64,000 nt of DNA from Pseudoalteromonas caenipelagi (GTDB taxonomy: Bacteria > Pseudomonadota > Gammaproteobacteria > Enterobacterales > Alteromonadaceae): assembly GCF_013140855.1 (NCBI RefSeq), contig NZ_JABBPG010000002.1:62001-126000 (forward strand), in the 5' to 3' direction. Of this stretch, positions 7,732 to 17,333 are shown piece by piece. A program made the translations under genes and the position numbers. The notes under the pieces are model-generated. The model was not told the origin of the DNA and searched no databases. It saw only the letters and a program-made list of their open reading frames with translations. Each line of letters begins with the position of its first letter. Position 1 is the stretch's first letter.

Positions 7732-9432
7732 TTACTTTGCCAATGAGATGGGGAACAATGAAAACAACTTATGTTGCTGGTTTTGATCATCTAATGCCTC
7801 AAGTAGTGCTTTTGAAGGCTGCCACATGTCATCATCATTGAGTGCTAATGAGAGCAAATCAGTGGCGATGTCGGCGTTACCAAGTAGTGGATGTGTTTCG
7901 TTATGAATAATAAACAGCGCGCAACATGCTGCACTTAGTAGTGTTGTATATTGCTTTGCTTTATTAAAACGAACAACGCTGGTCGGCTCATTTTGTTCGC
8001 TTTGTTGTAGCGTTTGTACATCATCGCACCAGCTTAAAATATGTTGTTTTAATATTAAACATTGCGTCATGACTGACGGAGGTAAATGGTTGTGTGAACT
8101 GTCACCAAAGTAAGCCAAAAATGAACTAAGAATGGGGTCTTGCCCTGCATTATTAATGGCAAATTGCTGTTGATCGAGGGCTGCAAATGGCTTACTTTCA
8201 TCCAGATTAAACCATTGATTTAATTGTTCATGACAGTTTGGTGTTGCCAGTAACTGTGCTGAGATAGCGTTCGTTTGCGCCGAGATCAACCCAAGATTGA
8301 CTTGGCTACTGCCATCAAATAGTGAAACAACGGCATTGTCTCTAAGCATCTTTTGGAAAATTCCATGAAAATGCTCTTCACGAAGGTAATATCTGGCTCC
8401 CAAAATAACCTTGAGTTCATCAAGCGCCAGCTCAGTTTGGCGTGGGACCCAGTATTTACAAGCAGCTGAGTACATACTTAGTGAGCGACTGGCATGACTG
8501 ACCGCCCGAATGCTAGCAGTTGCAAGCATTTCAGCTAACAGTAGTTTGGCAAAGCTACGTCCTAGTCCTTGTTGCACGGTTGGCATTGAAAGCACTGTTT
8601 TTTGATAAAGTGCGCGATTTTGCGCGAATTCATAGGTCACGCGTAAACAGGTATCAAATGCACCTAACGAGAAGCCAGCGCACAAGATTCTAGAGATCTG
8701 CAGTGCTTTAAGTACACCGAAAATGCCCGGTTCGGTGGTTTCAATTAAACAATCTTTAGCCACTAACGTATTGTGAAAACGAATACCACTGATATCGGCA
8801 CAACGGATGCCATGGGTAGAGATTTTTTCGATGCTTTCATAATCACTCAGTTGCGCTTTATCAAGCAGCATCACAGCTAAAGACTCTCGTCCATTTGGTT
8901 CAATCTTGCGCACTAACAAGGTCATGGTATGACCCTGCGTGGCGTTGTTAATCAGCCATTTTTCGCCGTTAAGTCGATAACCGTCTTGGTCAACTGTGGC
9001 GGTGACTTCGCTCGCTAACAAATTGCTACCGTGTTTTTTCTCAGTCAGCGCTAAACACCCTAAGTGGCCCTGTAAAATATGGCTGCTCAGTCGCTTTTTT
9101 TGCGCGTCACTGCCACACAACCAGACGGGTAAGGCGCCTAGCATAGTTTGACCACTGGCAATGGCGGCGTTTAGGTCGCGTCTTGAGACCAGTCGACAGG
9201 CCATTAATAGCTCTGAAAAATCGCTTAATGATCCACCGAGGGAGTGAGGAACAAATCGGTCAAAGTAATTCAAGCTATGTAAATGATTTAAGTATTCCCT
9301 TGGGAACATTTGCTGCTCATCAATTGTTACAGAGCGGGCAAAATTAATAACGGATGTTTCTTGAGTCGGATCACCAAGGTTGTTTTCTAGGTGTTGCACC
9401 TGGTGTATAACGGCGTTGTTGTGTTCATTCAT
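7732..9432 (-). CDS. tamT: acyl-CoA dehydrogenase-like flavoprotein TamT
   Basis: The N-terminal 400 residues have the acyl-CoA dehydrogenase fold: LALTEKKHGSNLLASEVTA, GEKWLINNATQGH, and an FAD-domain segment ILGARYYLREEHFHGIFQKM. A C-terminal extension brings it to 566 residues, longer than the usual 380-400. In tambjamine YP1 biosynthesis, TamT is assigned to desaturation of the dodecanoyl chain carried by TamA before TamH makes the amine; this is recalled literature. It is the last gene of the tam operon, and its start overlaps the tamS stop by 8 bases. A second dehydrogenase (tamG) does the proline oxidation. Confidence 0.8.
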   Translation of the reverse strand: MNEHNNAVIHQVQHLENNLGDPTQETSVINFARSVTIDEQQMFPREYLNHLHSLNYFDRFVPHSLGGSLSDFSELLMACRLVSRRDLNAAIASGQTMLGALPVWLCGSDAQKKRLSSHILQGHLGCLALTEKKHGSNLLASEVTATVDQDGYRLNGEKWLINNATQGHTMTLLVRKIEPNGRESLAVMLLDKAQLSDYESIEKISTHGIRCADISGIRFHNTLVAKDCLIETTEPGIFGVLKALQISRILCAGFSLGAFDTCLRVTYEFAQNRALYQKTVLSMPTVQQGLGRSFAKLLLAEMLATASIRAVSHASRSLSMYSAACKYWVPRQTELALDELKVILGARYYLREEHFHGIFQKMLRDNAVVSLFDGSSQVNLGLISAQTNAISAQLLATPNCHEQLNQWFNLDESKPFAALDQQQFAINNAGQDPILSSFLAYFGDSSHNHLPPSVMTQCLILKQHILSWCDDVQTLQQSEQNEPTSVVRFNKAKQYTTLLSAACCALFIIHNETHPLLGNADIATDLLSLALNDDDMWQPSKALLEALDDQNQQHKLFSLFPISLAK

Positions 9433-10099
9433 AATTGGGCTCTAGGAATAGAATATCGTGTTGTTTGAGCTGCCAGCGGTTATAGCGCCATGTTTTCTGT
9501 ATTGGCTGTTTTTTATTTATTGCGTTGCGAACCGTAAGCTGTTTGTGTGTTGTGTGTTCAAGCTCAATAGCACGGCAAAACTGAGTAAATGGACCAAAGC
9601 CAGCCGCTTTGTAGAGCGCTTCTTTAATACACCACAGTTGGCTGATGCTTAGATTAGGGTGAGCCTGTTTTTCTTGTGGACTTATCCAAGGTGTTGGCAG
9701 TGCCGAAAAGCGCTCGCTGAACTCTAGATCTAAACCCACAGGGTGATTGCCGATTGCAGCGCCTGCAAGGGCGTTACTGTGGCTAATGCTTAATGGGCGG
9801 CCTGAGCGCGCACAAAATGGCGCGCCATTGGTCGCTTTTTGTATTTGTATCTCTGCGCTGGGCAGTGTACTGAAAAGCGTATTTTTTAACAGCCACTTAG
9901 CCCCTAGCCGTGCACCCAACCAAGCAAGCGCTTGGCGTTTGTAAGGCTTGCACATATATTGAGCTTGTTCATCTTCACTGAGCTGTGCAAGTAAGTACTG
10001 CCGTTGTGAAGGTACACCCAAGCGCCGCTGTAATACATCGAGATGCACGATGTATACGGCGCTGTTGCTGCTGGGGTAGTAGCAAGTTAGCAACGGCAT
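9425..10099 (-). CDS. tamS: Sfp-type 4'-phosphopantetheinyl transferase (PigL-like)
   Basis: The Sfp-type motifs are present: SISHSNALAGAAIG, then VGLDLE (magnesium-binding acidic residues), and WCIKEALYKAAGFG (the W-x2-KEA-x2-KA pattern). At 224 residues it is of normal size. It should transfer phosphopantetheine from CoA to the carrier domains of TamA, TamB and TamD, as PigL does in prodigiosin synthesis. The gene lies between tamR (1 base gap) and tamT (overlap). The gene letter follows the order I recall for P. tunicata. Confidence 0.87.
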   Translation of the reverse strand: MPLLTCYYPSSNSAVYIVHLDVLQRRLGVPSQRQYLLAQLSEDEQAQYMCKPYKRQALAWLGARLGAKWLLKNTLFSTLPSAEIQIQKATNGAPFCARSGRPLSISHSNALAGAAIGNHPVGLDLEFSERFSALPTPWISPQEKQAHPNLSISQLWCIKEALYKAAGFGPFTQFCRAIELEHTTHKQLTVRNAINKKQPIQKTWRYNRWQLKQHDILFLEPNYE

Positions 10100-10100
10100 T

Positions 10101-10412
10101 TTACCACTGATAACCCGGTGCTAGCGCATCTGATTGAATAGTTTCAACCACGTCAGCCAATTCACTGAAGCGTGCCACTAAAGATTGAAACAGTGGGGTT
10201 TGCATATCTTGCTCAAATGCCGCCAAGCTGGTTACTTTTACAACTTCTACATAGTCATAATCACAGTTAGTATCGGTCACTTTGCTTACCACAAAGCGCT
10301 CAACCGACGCTAAATCATGACAAGCAAGGTAATCAGTATCTGTTACCCACTGTTCAAAAGCGGCACGGTTATCAGCAGATTTAAGTTTAATTTTATCAAT
10401 GATAATAGACAT
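10101..10412 (-). CDS. tamR: RedY/HapK/PigK-family small protein
   Basis: This 103-residue ferredoxin-like-fold protein resembles the HapK/RedY family found in prodiginine clusters, with features such as IDKIKLKSADNRAAFEQWV, a central SVERFVVSKV strand and a conserved aromatic end PGYQW. PigK/RedY proteins act around bipyrrole handling; their exact role is debated. It sits directly between the condensing enzyme gene tamQ (adjacent base) and the PPTase gene. The letter assignment is by position. Confidence 0.75.
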   Translation of the reverse strand: MSIIIDKIKLKSADNRAAFEQWVTDTDYLACHDLASVERFVVSKVTDTNCDYDYVEVVKVTSLAAFEQDMQTPLFQSLVARFSELADVVETIQSDALAPGYQW

Positions 10413-13115
10413 TTAATCGTCCTTTTTTAATGTTACTAAGCCATTTTCGGCATCTACAATGATGTGATCGCCAGTTTTAATCAAAGTGCTGGCATGATTG
10501 GTATTTACAACGCAGGGAATACCAAATTCACGCGCTACAATAGAGCTGTGAGAAAGCATTGAACCAATGTCGGTTACCACTGCACTTGCTAGCGCAAATA
10601 AAGGGGTCCATGAAGCATCTGTGAATGGTGCAACGAGAATATCGCCTTTTTTAAACTCGCCTACTTGATTGGCAAGGTCGGTAATCACACAGGCTTTTCC
10701 TTGAGTTAGACCTTTTGAGGTTGCTAACCCTTGTAGTGACGTTGCCGTTGGATCAAGGATCAAATCTGGTTGGCTACTTGGCTTGCCGATAAAGGTTAGT
10801 GGCGGCTCAGGGCGCGCTTGCCAGTTTTGATATTGTGCTCGGCGAGTTTGCAATGTTTGAGCTGATGTTAATTCTGTTGCGCTTATAATGCCTTTTAGAT
10901 ATTGCAAAATTTGCTCAAAGTCGAGGTATGCAACGTCATCAATATGATCTAGGTGCTTAGCGTCTACAAGGCGTTTTGCGATTTCAAAAACAACGCGACG
11001 TACTAACCAAATAGAGGTGATCATACTCATGCGGGTTTCTTCTCGTAGTTTGGCACAGCCACAGTACAGCGCGATAACACGTTTAATGAGCCAACGTTTT
11101 GACCAACTAAGCTCTTTGAGCAAGTCTTCACTGGTTAACAGTTGTTGCTGCTGTTGCTGCTGTAGTGCATCGTCAACTTCATATCCTTGCGCTAAGTACA
11201 ATTTGATCATTTGCAAAACATAGGTGCGGTCGTCTAACCAACGAGGGTGAGTAAGCTCCATTTCTTCGCGGGCACGCACGCCATTTTCTCGCATAAATTT
11301 AGCCAAAGGGCCTTGTGAGAAACGTAATCCTTCGGTGGTATTATTTAAGAAGGTGTCTATTTCGCTGATGGTTTGATTGGCAAATGCATCACGCACGTTT
11401 GGCCATTGATCTAATGTTTGGCATAACTGCCACAGCTCTTGTGCACTGGCAACGGTGCGTAAGTTAGACATGTCGCCTTTTATTTCATTTTGCAGGTGCT
11501 TACTTTTATCGCCAAGCCACTGAGCACTGAGTTCTTCTAGCAGGCCATAACAAGCAAATGCATTAATATAGTAGGGCAGGTAACCCTCATGCATGGCTTT
11601 AAAGTATTTGAGTGCATGGGTCATTTCGCGTTGCAGTGCGTTTAAGTCCATCGCCTCGATGTTTTGTAGCTGCACACGGTCATATTCTCTAAAGCGTGAC
11701 TCAATCATGGTTTTAGCACGGCGCTTGGCTTGGAAAAACTCGCGGATATTTTGCTTTATCCAATGTCGAACACATTGCCCAGAAGAGTGTGTTGGGTGTG
11801 AATGCTGTTCACCATAGGGGTTTTTATAGCCTGTGAGGTCAATTGCTTCACTGCTAAAGCGCACTAAAAATGGCGTTTGATCTTTACCGACTGGAGTTTG
11901 CGCTAGCTGCCAAGCCGTATAAGATACGTTAAGGTATACGTGACCACGGTAATAGGCCATGGTTTCATTGGCTTCGCCTAAATCCAATAAACCCAGTCCT
12001 TTACCGCACTCAATATGCACGTTGCTTTGGTAATAACGGGCAAAAGATAAACCCAGTGGCGTCATGCGTCCGGTAAAAATTTCGCCAATATCCATCCGAG
12101 ACCATAGGATATCTTTTTGTAACTCTTCAGAGCGGTTGCCTAAATAGAAATTGTCATCGCTATTATCTTGGGCAATAGAGGTAATTGGTCGACTTTGCAA
12201 TAACCATAATTTGCCCTCGCAAAGTGTCCACTCAACATCTTGCGCTTTACCATAAAAGTCTTCAACTTGGTGAAGTAGTTTGCCCAGACTTTTGACGGCC
12301 ATCGGATCTAAAGTAGGTTCACTTTGCATTTGCTCTGGAATATCTACTTTTTTGATTTGCCCGTCGAGATACACAATTTGCTGCTGTTTGTTTTGAATCG
12401 ACTGAGAAATAAGCTCGCCAGTGTGCTTGTCTATCACATAGCTGTCACTGCTGACTTGCCCTGATACTAATCCCTCACATAAGCCAAAGCAGCCTTCAAT
12501 TAAAAATTCGTTTTTATTAAGGCTGGTAGGGTGTTGACCAAACGCAACCCCAGAGACATCGCCAAACTTCATTTGTTGGATTACAACGGCCATGGTGGGA
12601 AGTTCAGTTTGTTGTCCTGTGGCTTTGCGGTATTCATATGCTGCATCACTAAATGCAGACGCCCAACAGGCTCTTACAGCATCAAGTATTTCAAGCTCAC
12701 CTTGTTGACCCAGCTTTGTTAAATGCTGTCCGGCAAAAGAATGGCTTTGGCCATCTTCATCGGTGGCGGATGAACGCACAGCTACCGGGCCGCTTAGGTT
12801 AACCAGTTCTGAGGCTATCAAGTCTACCAGCTCGCTGGGCATCGGGTTGTCAATGATCGCCTTTGCTAAACTACGCCATTGTTCAATACCATCATTGATT
12901 TGGTGTTTTGCAAGCAGGTCATAATGCGCGATAAATGCTTTGAACACTTCAATGCTAATACAAAATCCGTTAGGTACTGGTAGGCCTGCTTGATACAGGT
13001 CGCATAGTACAGCGCCTTTGCCACCAAATAGCGATACATTATCTTTAGCTGCTTTGGCAAAGCCTACCACGTGTTCGGTCATGGAAGTTGAAGATTCAAC
13101 CGCGGTGTTGTTCAT
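10413..13115 (-). CDS. tamQ: PigC-like condensing enzyme TamQ (PEP-synthase-like ATP-grasp)
   Basis: The 900-residue protein has the layout of PigC. An N-terminal PEP-synthase/PPDK ATP-binding domain includes LFGGKGAVLCDLYQAGLPVP, AVRSSATDEDGQSHSFAGQ and WLLQSRPI. A long middle region follows, then a C-terminal phosphohistidine domain with the catalytic His near 856 (SMLSHSSIVAREFG). PigC and TamQ activate with ATP and condense methoxy-bipyrrole carbaldehyde with, respectively, a monopyrrole or a fatty amine. Here the partner should be the amine from TamH, giving a tambjamine. A seven-glutamine run lies in the middle region. It is followed immediately by tamR. Confidence 0.87.
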   Translation of the reverse strand: MNNTAVESSTSMTEHVVGFAKAAKDNVSLFGGKGAVLCDLYQAGLPVPNGFCISIEVFKAFIAHYDLLAKHQINDGIEQWRSLAKAIIDNPMPSELVDLIASELVNLSGPVAVRSSATDEDGQSHSFAGQHLTKLGQQGELEILDAVRACWASAFSDAAYEYRKATGQQTELPTMAVVIQQMKFGDVSGVAFGQHPTSLNKNEFLIEGCFGLCEGLVSGQVSSDSYVIDKHTGELISQSIQNKQQQIVYLDGQIKKVDIPEQMQSEPTLDPMAVKSLGKLLHQVEDFYGKAQDVEWTLCEGKLWLLQSRPITSIAQDNSDDNFYLGNRSEELQKDILWSRMDIGEIFTGRMTPLGLSFARYYQSNVHIECGKGLGLLDLGEANETMAYYRGHVYLNVSYTAWQLAQTPVGKDQTPFLVRFSSEAIDLTGYKNPYGEQHSHPTHSSGQCVRHWIKQNIREFFQAKRRAKTMIESRFREYDRVQLQNIEAMDLNALQREMTHALKYFKAMHEGYLPYYINAFACYGLLEELSAQWLGDKSKHLQNEIKGDMSNLRTVASAQELWQLCQTLDQWPNVRDAFANQTISEIDTFLNNTTEGLRFSQGPLAKFMRENGVRAREEMELTHPRWLDDRTYVLQMIKLYLAQGYEVDDALQQQQQQQLLTSEDLLKELSWSKRWLIKRVIALYCGCAKLREETRMSMITSIWLVRRVVFEIAKRLVDAKHLDHIDDVAYLDFEQILQYLKGIISATELTSAQTLQTRRAQYQNWQARPEPPLTFIGKPSSQPDLILDPTATSLQGLATSKGLTQGKACVITDLANQVGEFKKGDILVAPFTDASWTPLFALASAVVTDIGSMLSHSSIVAREFGIPCVVNTNHASTLIKTGDHIIVDAENGLVTLKKDD

Positions 13116-13142
13116 AGAAGGATTCCTTTTTCTAAATACATG

Positions 13143-14159
13143 TTATTTAGTTGCGGCAAAGGCGAAGTAGCTCTCACCGGGCATCAGCCGCTTGTGCTGT
13201 ACTTCACTAAATTGTGCCTGCTTTAACGTGCTGGTTAACTGCTGTGCATCAGGTAAAACACCACCTACATCACTTAAACTAAACCACAGGTTCAGAGCAG
13301 AGATAGCACTACTGCCACCTTGGCAGCTGGTGGTCATTAGTAGCTGACCACCCGGCTTGAGTAACTTGTAGGCATGATTAAGCACCTGCATGCGTTGGCG
13401 CTGTGGAAAGTAATAAATATTGTTGTGCAAAGTGATCAGGTCATAGCTGGACTCACCCGCTAATTCAAAGAACGACTCATGTCTTAAATCAATATTGGTA
13501 ATTTGGTTGGCGCTGAGCGTTCTTTGCGCTTGCTCTACTACGGCTAGTTGATAATCGATGGCGGTGATCTCACATGCAGGTAAGCGGTTATGCAAATACA
13601 CTAAATACTGACCCGCGCCACAACCCACTTCCAAAATATGCTTTGGTTCAGTAGATACACGCTTAAGGCACCATTCAATTGCCTCCTCAACGAAGGGCTC
13701 TAAAATTTGTGATGAACGCGCTATCAGGCTACCGTCTTGATCTGCAAGTTGGTAAGCGTGATTGTTTTGCATCCGAGTAGGGGCGCTCAGCAACGCGTCA
13801 TAATGATATCGAATAGCTTCTTCGAACATGGCCGCCGCAATTTGGTTCTCTTGCTTTGCTAGGTGTTTGCTAAGCTTGCCCTTTAACGCATATTGGCCGT
13901 TTTTATACGTTAGCTCTTTTAGGCGTACACCACACTCTAGCCATGCGCTAAGTGCTTCTTGTTTAGTGCCATCTAGTTGCAAGTGGTGTTGTAGCTGTTC
14001 AAGGCTTTTAGTGCCTTGTTGTAGGCTTGCGAGTAAGCCACTAGAGTTTGCTGCGGTTACAAAACTGGTACGATATACGGTGTCAACGTGCTTGCCCAGT
14101 CGTAAAAAAGCGAAAATATTTTTTTCAAAAATCAGTTTTTTTAATGTTATTAGTTGCAT
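13143..14159 (-). CDS. SAM-dependent O-methyltransferase (PigF-like)
   Basis: An N-terminal helical dimerisation-like region (residues 1-150) precedes a Rossmann SAM-binding domain with motif I ILEVGCGAGQY (175-185), an acidic motif (AIDYQ) and GGQLLMTTSCQGG. Its length of 338 matches PigF, which methylates the hydroxyl of hydroxy-bipyrrole carbaldehyde to give the methoxy group of MBC. Its place between the exporter genes and tamQ supports that role. In the P. tunicata lettering it would be tamO or tamP (I believe tamP). One of those letters has no counterpart here. Confidence 0.82.
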   Translation of the reverse strand: MQLITLKKLIFEKNIFAFLRLGKHVDTVYRTSFVTAANSSGLLASLQQGTKSLEQLQHHLQLDGTKQEALSAWLECGVRLKELTYKNGQYALKGKLSKHLAKQENQIAAAMFEEAIRYHYDALLSAPTRMQNNHAYQLADQDGSLIARSSQILEPFVEEAIEWCLKRVSTEPKHILEVGCGAGQYLVYLHNRLPACEITAIDYQLAVVEQAQRTLSANQITNIDLRHESFFELAGESSYDLITLHNNIYYFPQRQRMQVLNHAYKLLKPGGQLLMTTSCQGGSSAISALNLWFSLSDVGGVLPDAQQLTSTLKQAQFSEVQHKRLMPGESYFAFAATK

Positions 14160-14167
14160 GATTTGAC

Positions 14168-15361
14168 CTAAAAATAATAGCGGATCCCAAGTTGAAGTAA
14201 GTCAGCAAATTGTTCAAATTCGCTGTTGCGTGTGCCTTGCTTGGGTGTCCAAGCGAGCGCTAGTCTAAGTTGTAAATTATCGCTGGCAGAGTGGGTGACA
14301 ACGGCAGATACGGTGCTGTGGTTATCGACCAAGTTGTGCATGGCAAGTAGCTCATAGCGTGTTAAATCTCGCCATTCGTTGCTATACGACAAAGCCATGT
14401 AGCGTTTAGCTAAGCCCATGGGGGTGATCTGTGAGTGTGTGAAACGTTGTTGCCAAAGGGCGTAGTCAGCTCGCTTGCTTGCCCCAAGTGATTGATACAA
14501 CCACTCAAAAGTAAGGCTGCCGTTAGCACCCACCTTAGTGCTCATGCCAAGTAAGGCGCGCTTTTGCTCTGACGCTTTAAACTGCGCTTGAGCGTCTGAT
14601 GTTAAGTCGCCATACAAAAGCTCACCATAGACATCGGCATCAAGCCAAGCTTGGTAGTGCTGTAAACTTGCAGAAAGATAGTGCTGCTCTTGACGAATAG
14701 CGGCTGTAACAAGCCACACACCTTGCTCTAAGTTGCCTTTAATTGTTTGTAAGCCTTGCAGTTTATCGTTTTGATTAACGGTTAGAATGCTTTGGGTTTG
14801 CAAAGTGTCAGTTATAAAGTAGTCAAGTTTGATAGCATCAACGCCACTTTTATAGAGCCTATCTAAGTCAAAAACATTAAATGCCCCCAAAGGGTCCAGT
14901 GGCGAAAATAGGCGACCTAAACCAAGCGTAACCGGTTGCCTGCCTACGGTAATACTGGCATTGTTAAACGCGCGCTGCCAATATGCCCAATCGACTTGGC
15001 CATACCAAAGTTGATGGTCGTGGCGCTCTTGCCAGTCGAGATCAAGTGCTCGGTCTGCCACCGGTTGCTTAGCAAATAAACTCAATAGGCTCGACTGTTC
15101 CATATAGTCAAAGTCTAACTGCGTGTGGAGCACCCATACGTTGTCATCTTTTTTGTGTTGATACTCAAGGCGTGCAAATTGATTAGTGCCCCAACTGTTC
15201 TGGGCGGGCGTATCCACACTGACTAAGTTAGCCTCGAACACACCACTTAGTGTGGTGCTAGATTGCGGGGCTTCACCAAATAAATCGGCAAAGTCATCCT
15301 CTGCTTCGTAGGCGATTGCCTGCACACAGGTGCAGGCAATCAAAAGTAACCATGGCTTCAC
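14168..15361 (-). CDS. outer-membrane beta-barrel protein of the tam export set
   Basis: A signal peptide (MKPWLLLIACTCVQAIA) is followed by an acidic segment and then alternating amphipathic strands. The protein ends in LGIRYYF, the terminal phenylalanine typical of outer-membrane barrels. At 397 residues it could form a 14-16 strand barrel. It follows the ABC ATPase gene by 1 base and precedes the methyltransferase gene by 8, so it is inside the operon. I infer an outer-membrane exit or anchoring role for the product. By position it corresponds to tamN. The exact family was not recognised. Confidence 0.7.
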   Translation of the reverse strand: MKPWLLLIACTCVQAIAYEAEDDFADLFGEAPQSSTTLSGVFEANLVSVDTPAQNSWGTNQFARLEYQHKKDDNVWVLHTQLDFDYMEQSSLLSLFAKQPVADRALDLDWQERHDHQLWYGQVDWAYWQRAFNNASITVGRQPVTLGLGRLFSPLDPLGAFNVFDLDRLYKSGVDAIKLDYFITDTLQTQSILTVNQNDKLQGLQTIKGNLEQGVWLVTAAIRQEQHYLSASLQHYQAWLDADVYGELLYGDLTSDAQAQFKASEQKRALLGMSTKVGANGSLTFEWLYQSLGASKRADYALWQQRFTHSQITPMGLAKRYMALSYSNEWRDLTRYELLAMHNLVDNHSTVSAVVTHSASDNLQLRLALAWTPKQGTRNSEFEQFADLLQLGIRYYF

Positions 15362-15362
15362 G

Positions 15363-16067
15363 CTACACTGCTACCTGTTGGTCGTTGTTATTGGTGCAGA
15401 CATCTTTAACAATCTGCCCATCTTGCAGATGAACAACACGATGTGCTCGGTCAATAACACGAGGGTCGTGCGAGCTGAACAAGAAAGTCACACCTAGCTC
15501 TTGATTCAATGATTGCATTAAGTCCAACAAGCTTTCAGTTGAGTGAGAATCAAGGTTAGCGGTCGGTTCATCTGCAACGACTAACAACGGCTGTGCGGCA
15601 ATCGCTCTGGCAACCGCAACGCGCTGTTGTTGACCGCCACTAAGTTGTGCAGGAAAGCGGTTTTTAAACTCTCCAAGGCCAACAGCTTCAAGTGTTTCCA
15701 TGGCGCGTTGACGACGTACTTTTTTGTCAACGTTGCAAAACTCCATGATCATTTCTGTATTTTCCAACGCAGTGAGTACTGGCATTAAATTGTACGCTTG
15801 AAACACAAAACCAATTTTTTCGCGACGAATATCGGCTAATTGGTTGTTATTTAACTTTGCGACATTTTGCCCATCAAATTCGTAGCTACCAGAGCTTGGC
15901 TTATCGAGTAGGCCAATAATATTGAGTAACGTTGATTTGCCTGAACCAGAAGGGCCTGCAATAACTGTAAACTCACCTTGTTTTACCTCTAAATTTAAGT
16001 CTTTTAGGCAATGGAACGACTGGTGTTTGTCAGAAAATATTTTGTTAATTTGGTTTAATTTGATCAT
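15363..16067 (-). CDS. LolD/MacB-type ABC transporter ATPase
   Basis: The nucleotide-binding subunit shows Walker A GPSGSGKST, the signature LSGGQQQRVAVARA, Walker B LLVVADEPT and the H-loop FSSHDPRV. Its 234-residue length and the LolD-like spacing place it with LolD, FtsE and MacB N-terminal domains. It directly follows two FtsX-like permease genes and is followed by the outer-membrane protein gene. The product should power extraction of a hydrophobic substrate from the inner membrane. Tambjamine itself is the likely substrate by context only. Confidence 0.88.
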   Translation of the reverse strand: MIKLNQINKIFSDKHQSFHCLKDLNLEVKQGEFTVIAGPSGSGKSTLLNIIGLLDKPSSGSYEFDGQNVAKLNNNQLADIRREKIGFVFQAYNLMPVLTALENTEMIMEFCNVDKKVRRQRAMETLEAVGLGEFKNRFPAQLSGGQQQRVAVARAIAAQPLLVVADEPTANLDSHSTESLLDLMQSLNQELGVTFLFSSHDPRVIDRAHRVVHLQDGQIVKDVCTNNNDQQVAV

Positions 16068-16076
16068 GATAGTTCC

Positions 16077-17333
16077 TTAAGATTCTTGACTGGCTGCAAC
16101 GGGTGAGCGGTGTCCAGCACGAATAGCTGGAATAAGGGTGACGAGGATAGTTAAAACAAAAACGAATAAAACGCTCAGTGATAGTTTGTTGGCCTCTAAA
16201 GTTGAGTAAAACTTCTCAGGCAGTAATACCCCGCCAGCTTCCATTGCCGTGCCAAATACTTCTTTAAAATCGAGTCCTTGAGTTGCAAAGTGATGGTGAC
16301 CCCAAAGTCCCAGTGCCAAACCGATGGTGAGTGAAAACGCGCTTAAGTAAATAGCTTCTAGCAACACCACTTTTGATACTGTGCTTGCTCGAGCGCCTAA
16401 CGCAATCATCATTGAAAACTCTTTTTGGCGTCTAAATGTAGACATCAGAACGGTGTTGAGGATCCCCACTGCAACTACAACATAAACAATGAGCATCAAC
16501 AGATACATACCCGCCGCATCAAGGGTGACCGCTGAATACAATTCCGGTGCAGCTGTTTGCCAAGGCAATATATCTAACGTTGGAAATTGCGCGGTTAACG
16601 CCGTTGCAAGCTGCGCAACGTTGTCGCTGCCAGCACTCGTATAAAGAGCAATCTGACTGACTTGGTTGGGGACTTCTAGTAAAGCTTGCAAGTCTTGGAT
16701 GGGGACTTCGGCCCAAAATGTGTCAAGCTCATGCAGACCCGTTTTAAAGATACCCGCCACTTCAAATGCAGAGCGCGCTAAGTCGCCACCACTGGCAGGC
16801 TTAACCGTCAGCGTGATGGTGTCACCAATGCGCACTTCGAGGTTTTTAGCCAGAGTCTCGCCAATGACTATGCCTGAAAGACGATGAAGATCAGTACTGT
16901 TGGCAAACGCCGCTAATGTTTGCCCCTGTACGATTGCCTTTTTATCGGCAATGGCAGATACCTGTGCCTCTATCTCTGGCTCAACGCCCGATATTGTTAA
17001 TGCAACGCCATGACGACCTGCTTGAATGAGTGCATCAGAGCGTAGTCTCGCCACGGGAGTTAAGCGCTTATCCGTATCGATTAATTGCTGCTTTAACTGC
17101 TCAGGGTTATCGAGCAAATGGCTAAGCGCTGGGTCGTCTCGATACTCAGGGTGCTGAACAATAACATGGCCCAGTCCCATTCTAACGCCGATATCTATCA
17201 TCGCTTTGTGACCACCATCAGATAACCCCATAAACAAAATCATCATGCTAAATGCAAATACGATGATCAGCGATGTCAGTAGGGAGCGACGTTTGTTTCT
17301 CAACAAATTTCGTAAAGCTAATTTATGGATCAT
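16077..17333 (-). CDS. FtsX/LolE-type ABC permease
   Basis: The 418-residue protein has an N-terminal membrane helix (SLLTSLIIVFAFSMMILFMG) and a large periplasmic MacB-PCD-like domain from about 45 to 265. Three further helices follow (around 270-300, 320-345 and 385-405). The RRQKEFSMMIALGA segment is typical of FtsX-type permeases. Its ATG overlaps the stop of the upstream permease gene by 4 bases, implying equimolar synthesis. With its neighbour it forms a LolC/LolE-like heterodimer. Confidence 0.85.
   Translation of the reverse strand: MIHKLALRNLLRNKRRSLLTSLIIVFAFSMMILFMGLSDGGHKAMIDIGVRMGLGHVIVQHPEYRDDPALSHLLDNPEQLKQQLIDTDKRLTPVARLRSDALIQAGRHGVALTISGVEPEIEAQVSAIADKKAIVQGQTLAAFANSTDLHRLSGIVIGETLAKNLEVRIGDTITLTVKPASGGDLARSAFEVAGIFKTGLHELDTFWAEVPIQDLQALLEVPNQVSQIALYTSAGSDNVAQLATALTAQFPTLDILPWQTAAPELYSAVTLDAAGMYLLMLIVYVVVAVGILNTVLMSTFRRQKEFSMMIALGARASTVSKVVLLEAIYLSAFSLTIGLALGLWGHHHFATQGLDFKEVFGTAMEAGGVLLPEKFYSTLEANKLSLSVLFVFVLTILVTLIPAIRAGHRSPVAASQES

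Noticed and set aside
11130..11175. CAG/CTG trinucleotide run in tamQ
   Set aside because: It encodes a seven-glutamine stretch in frame inside a conserved gene. It is a low-complexity linker, not a regulatory repeat.
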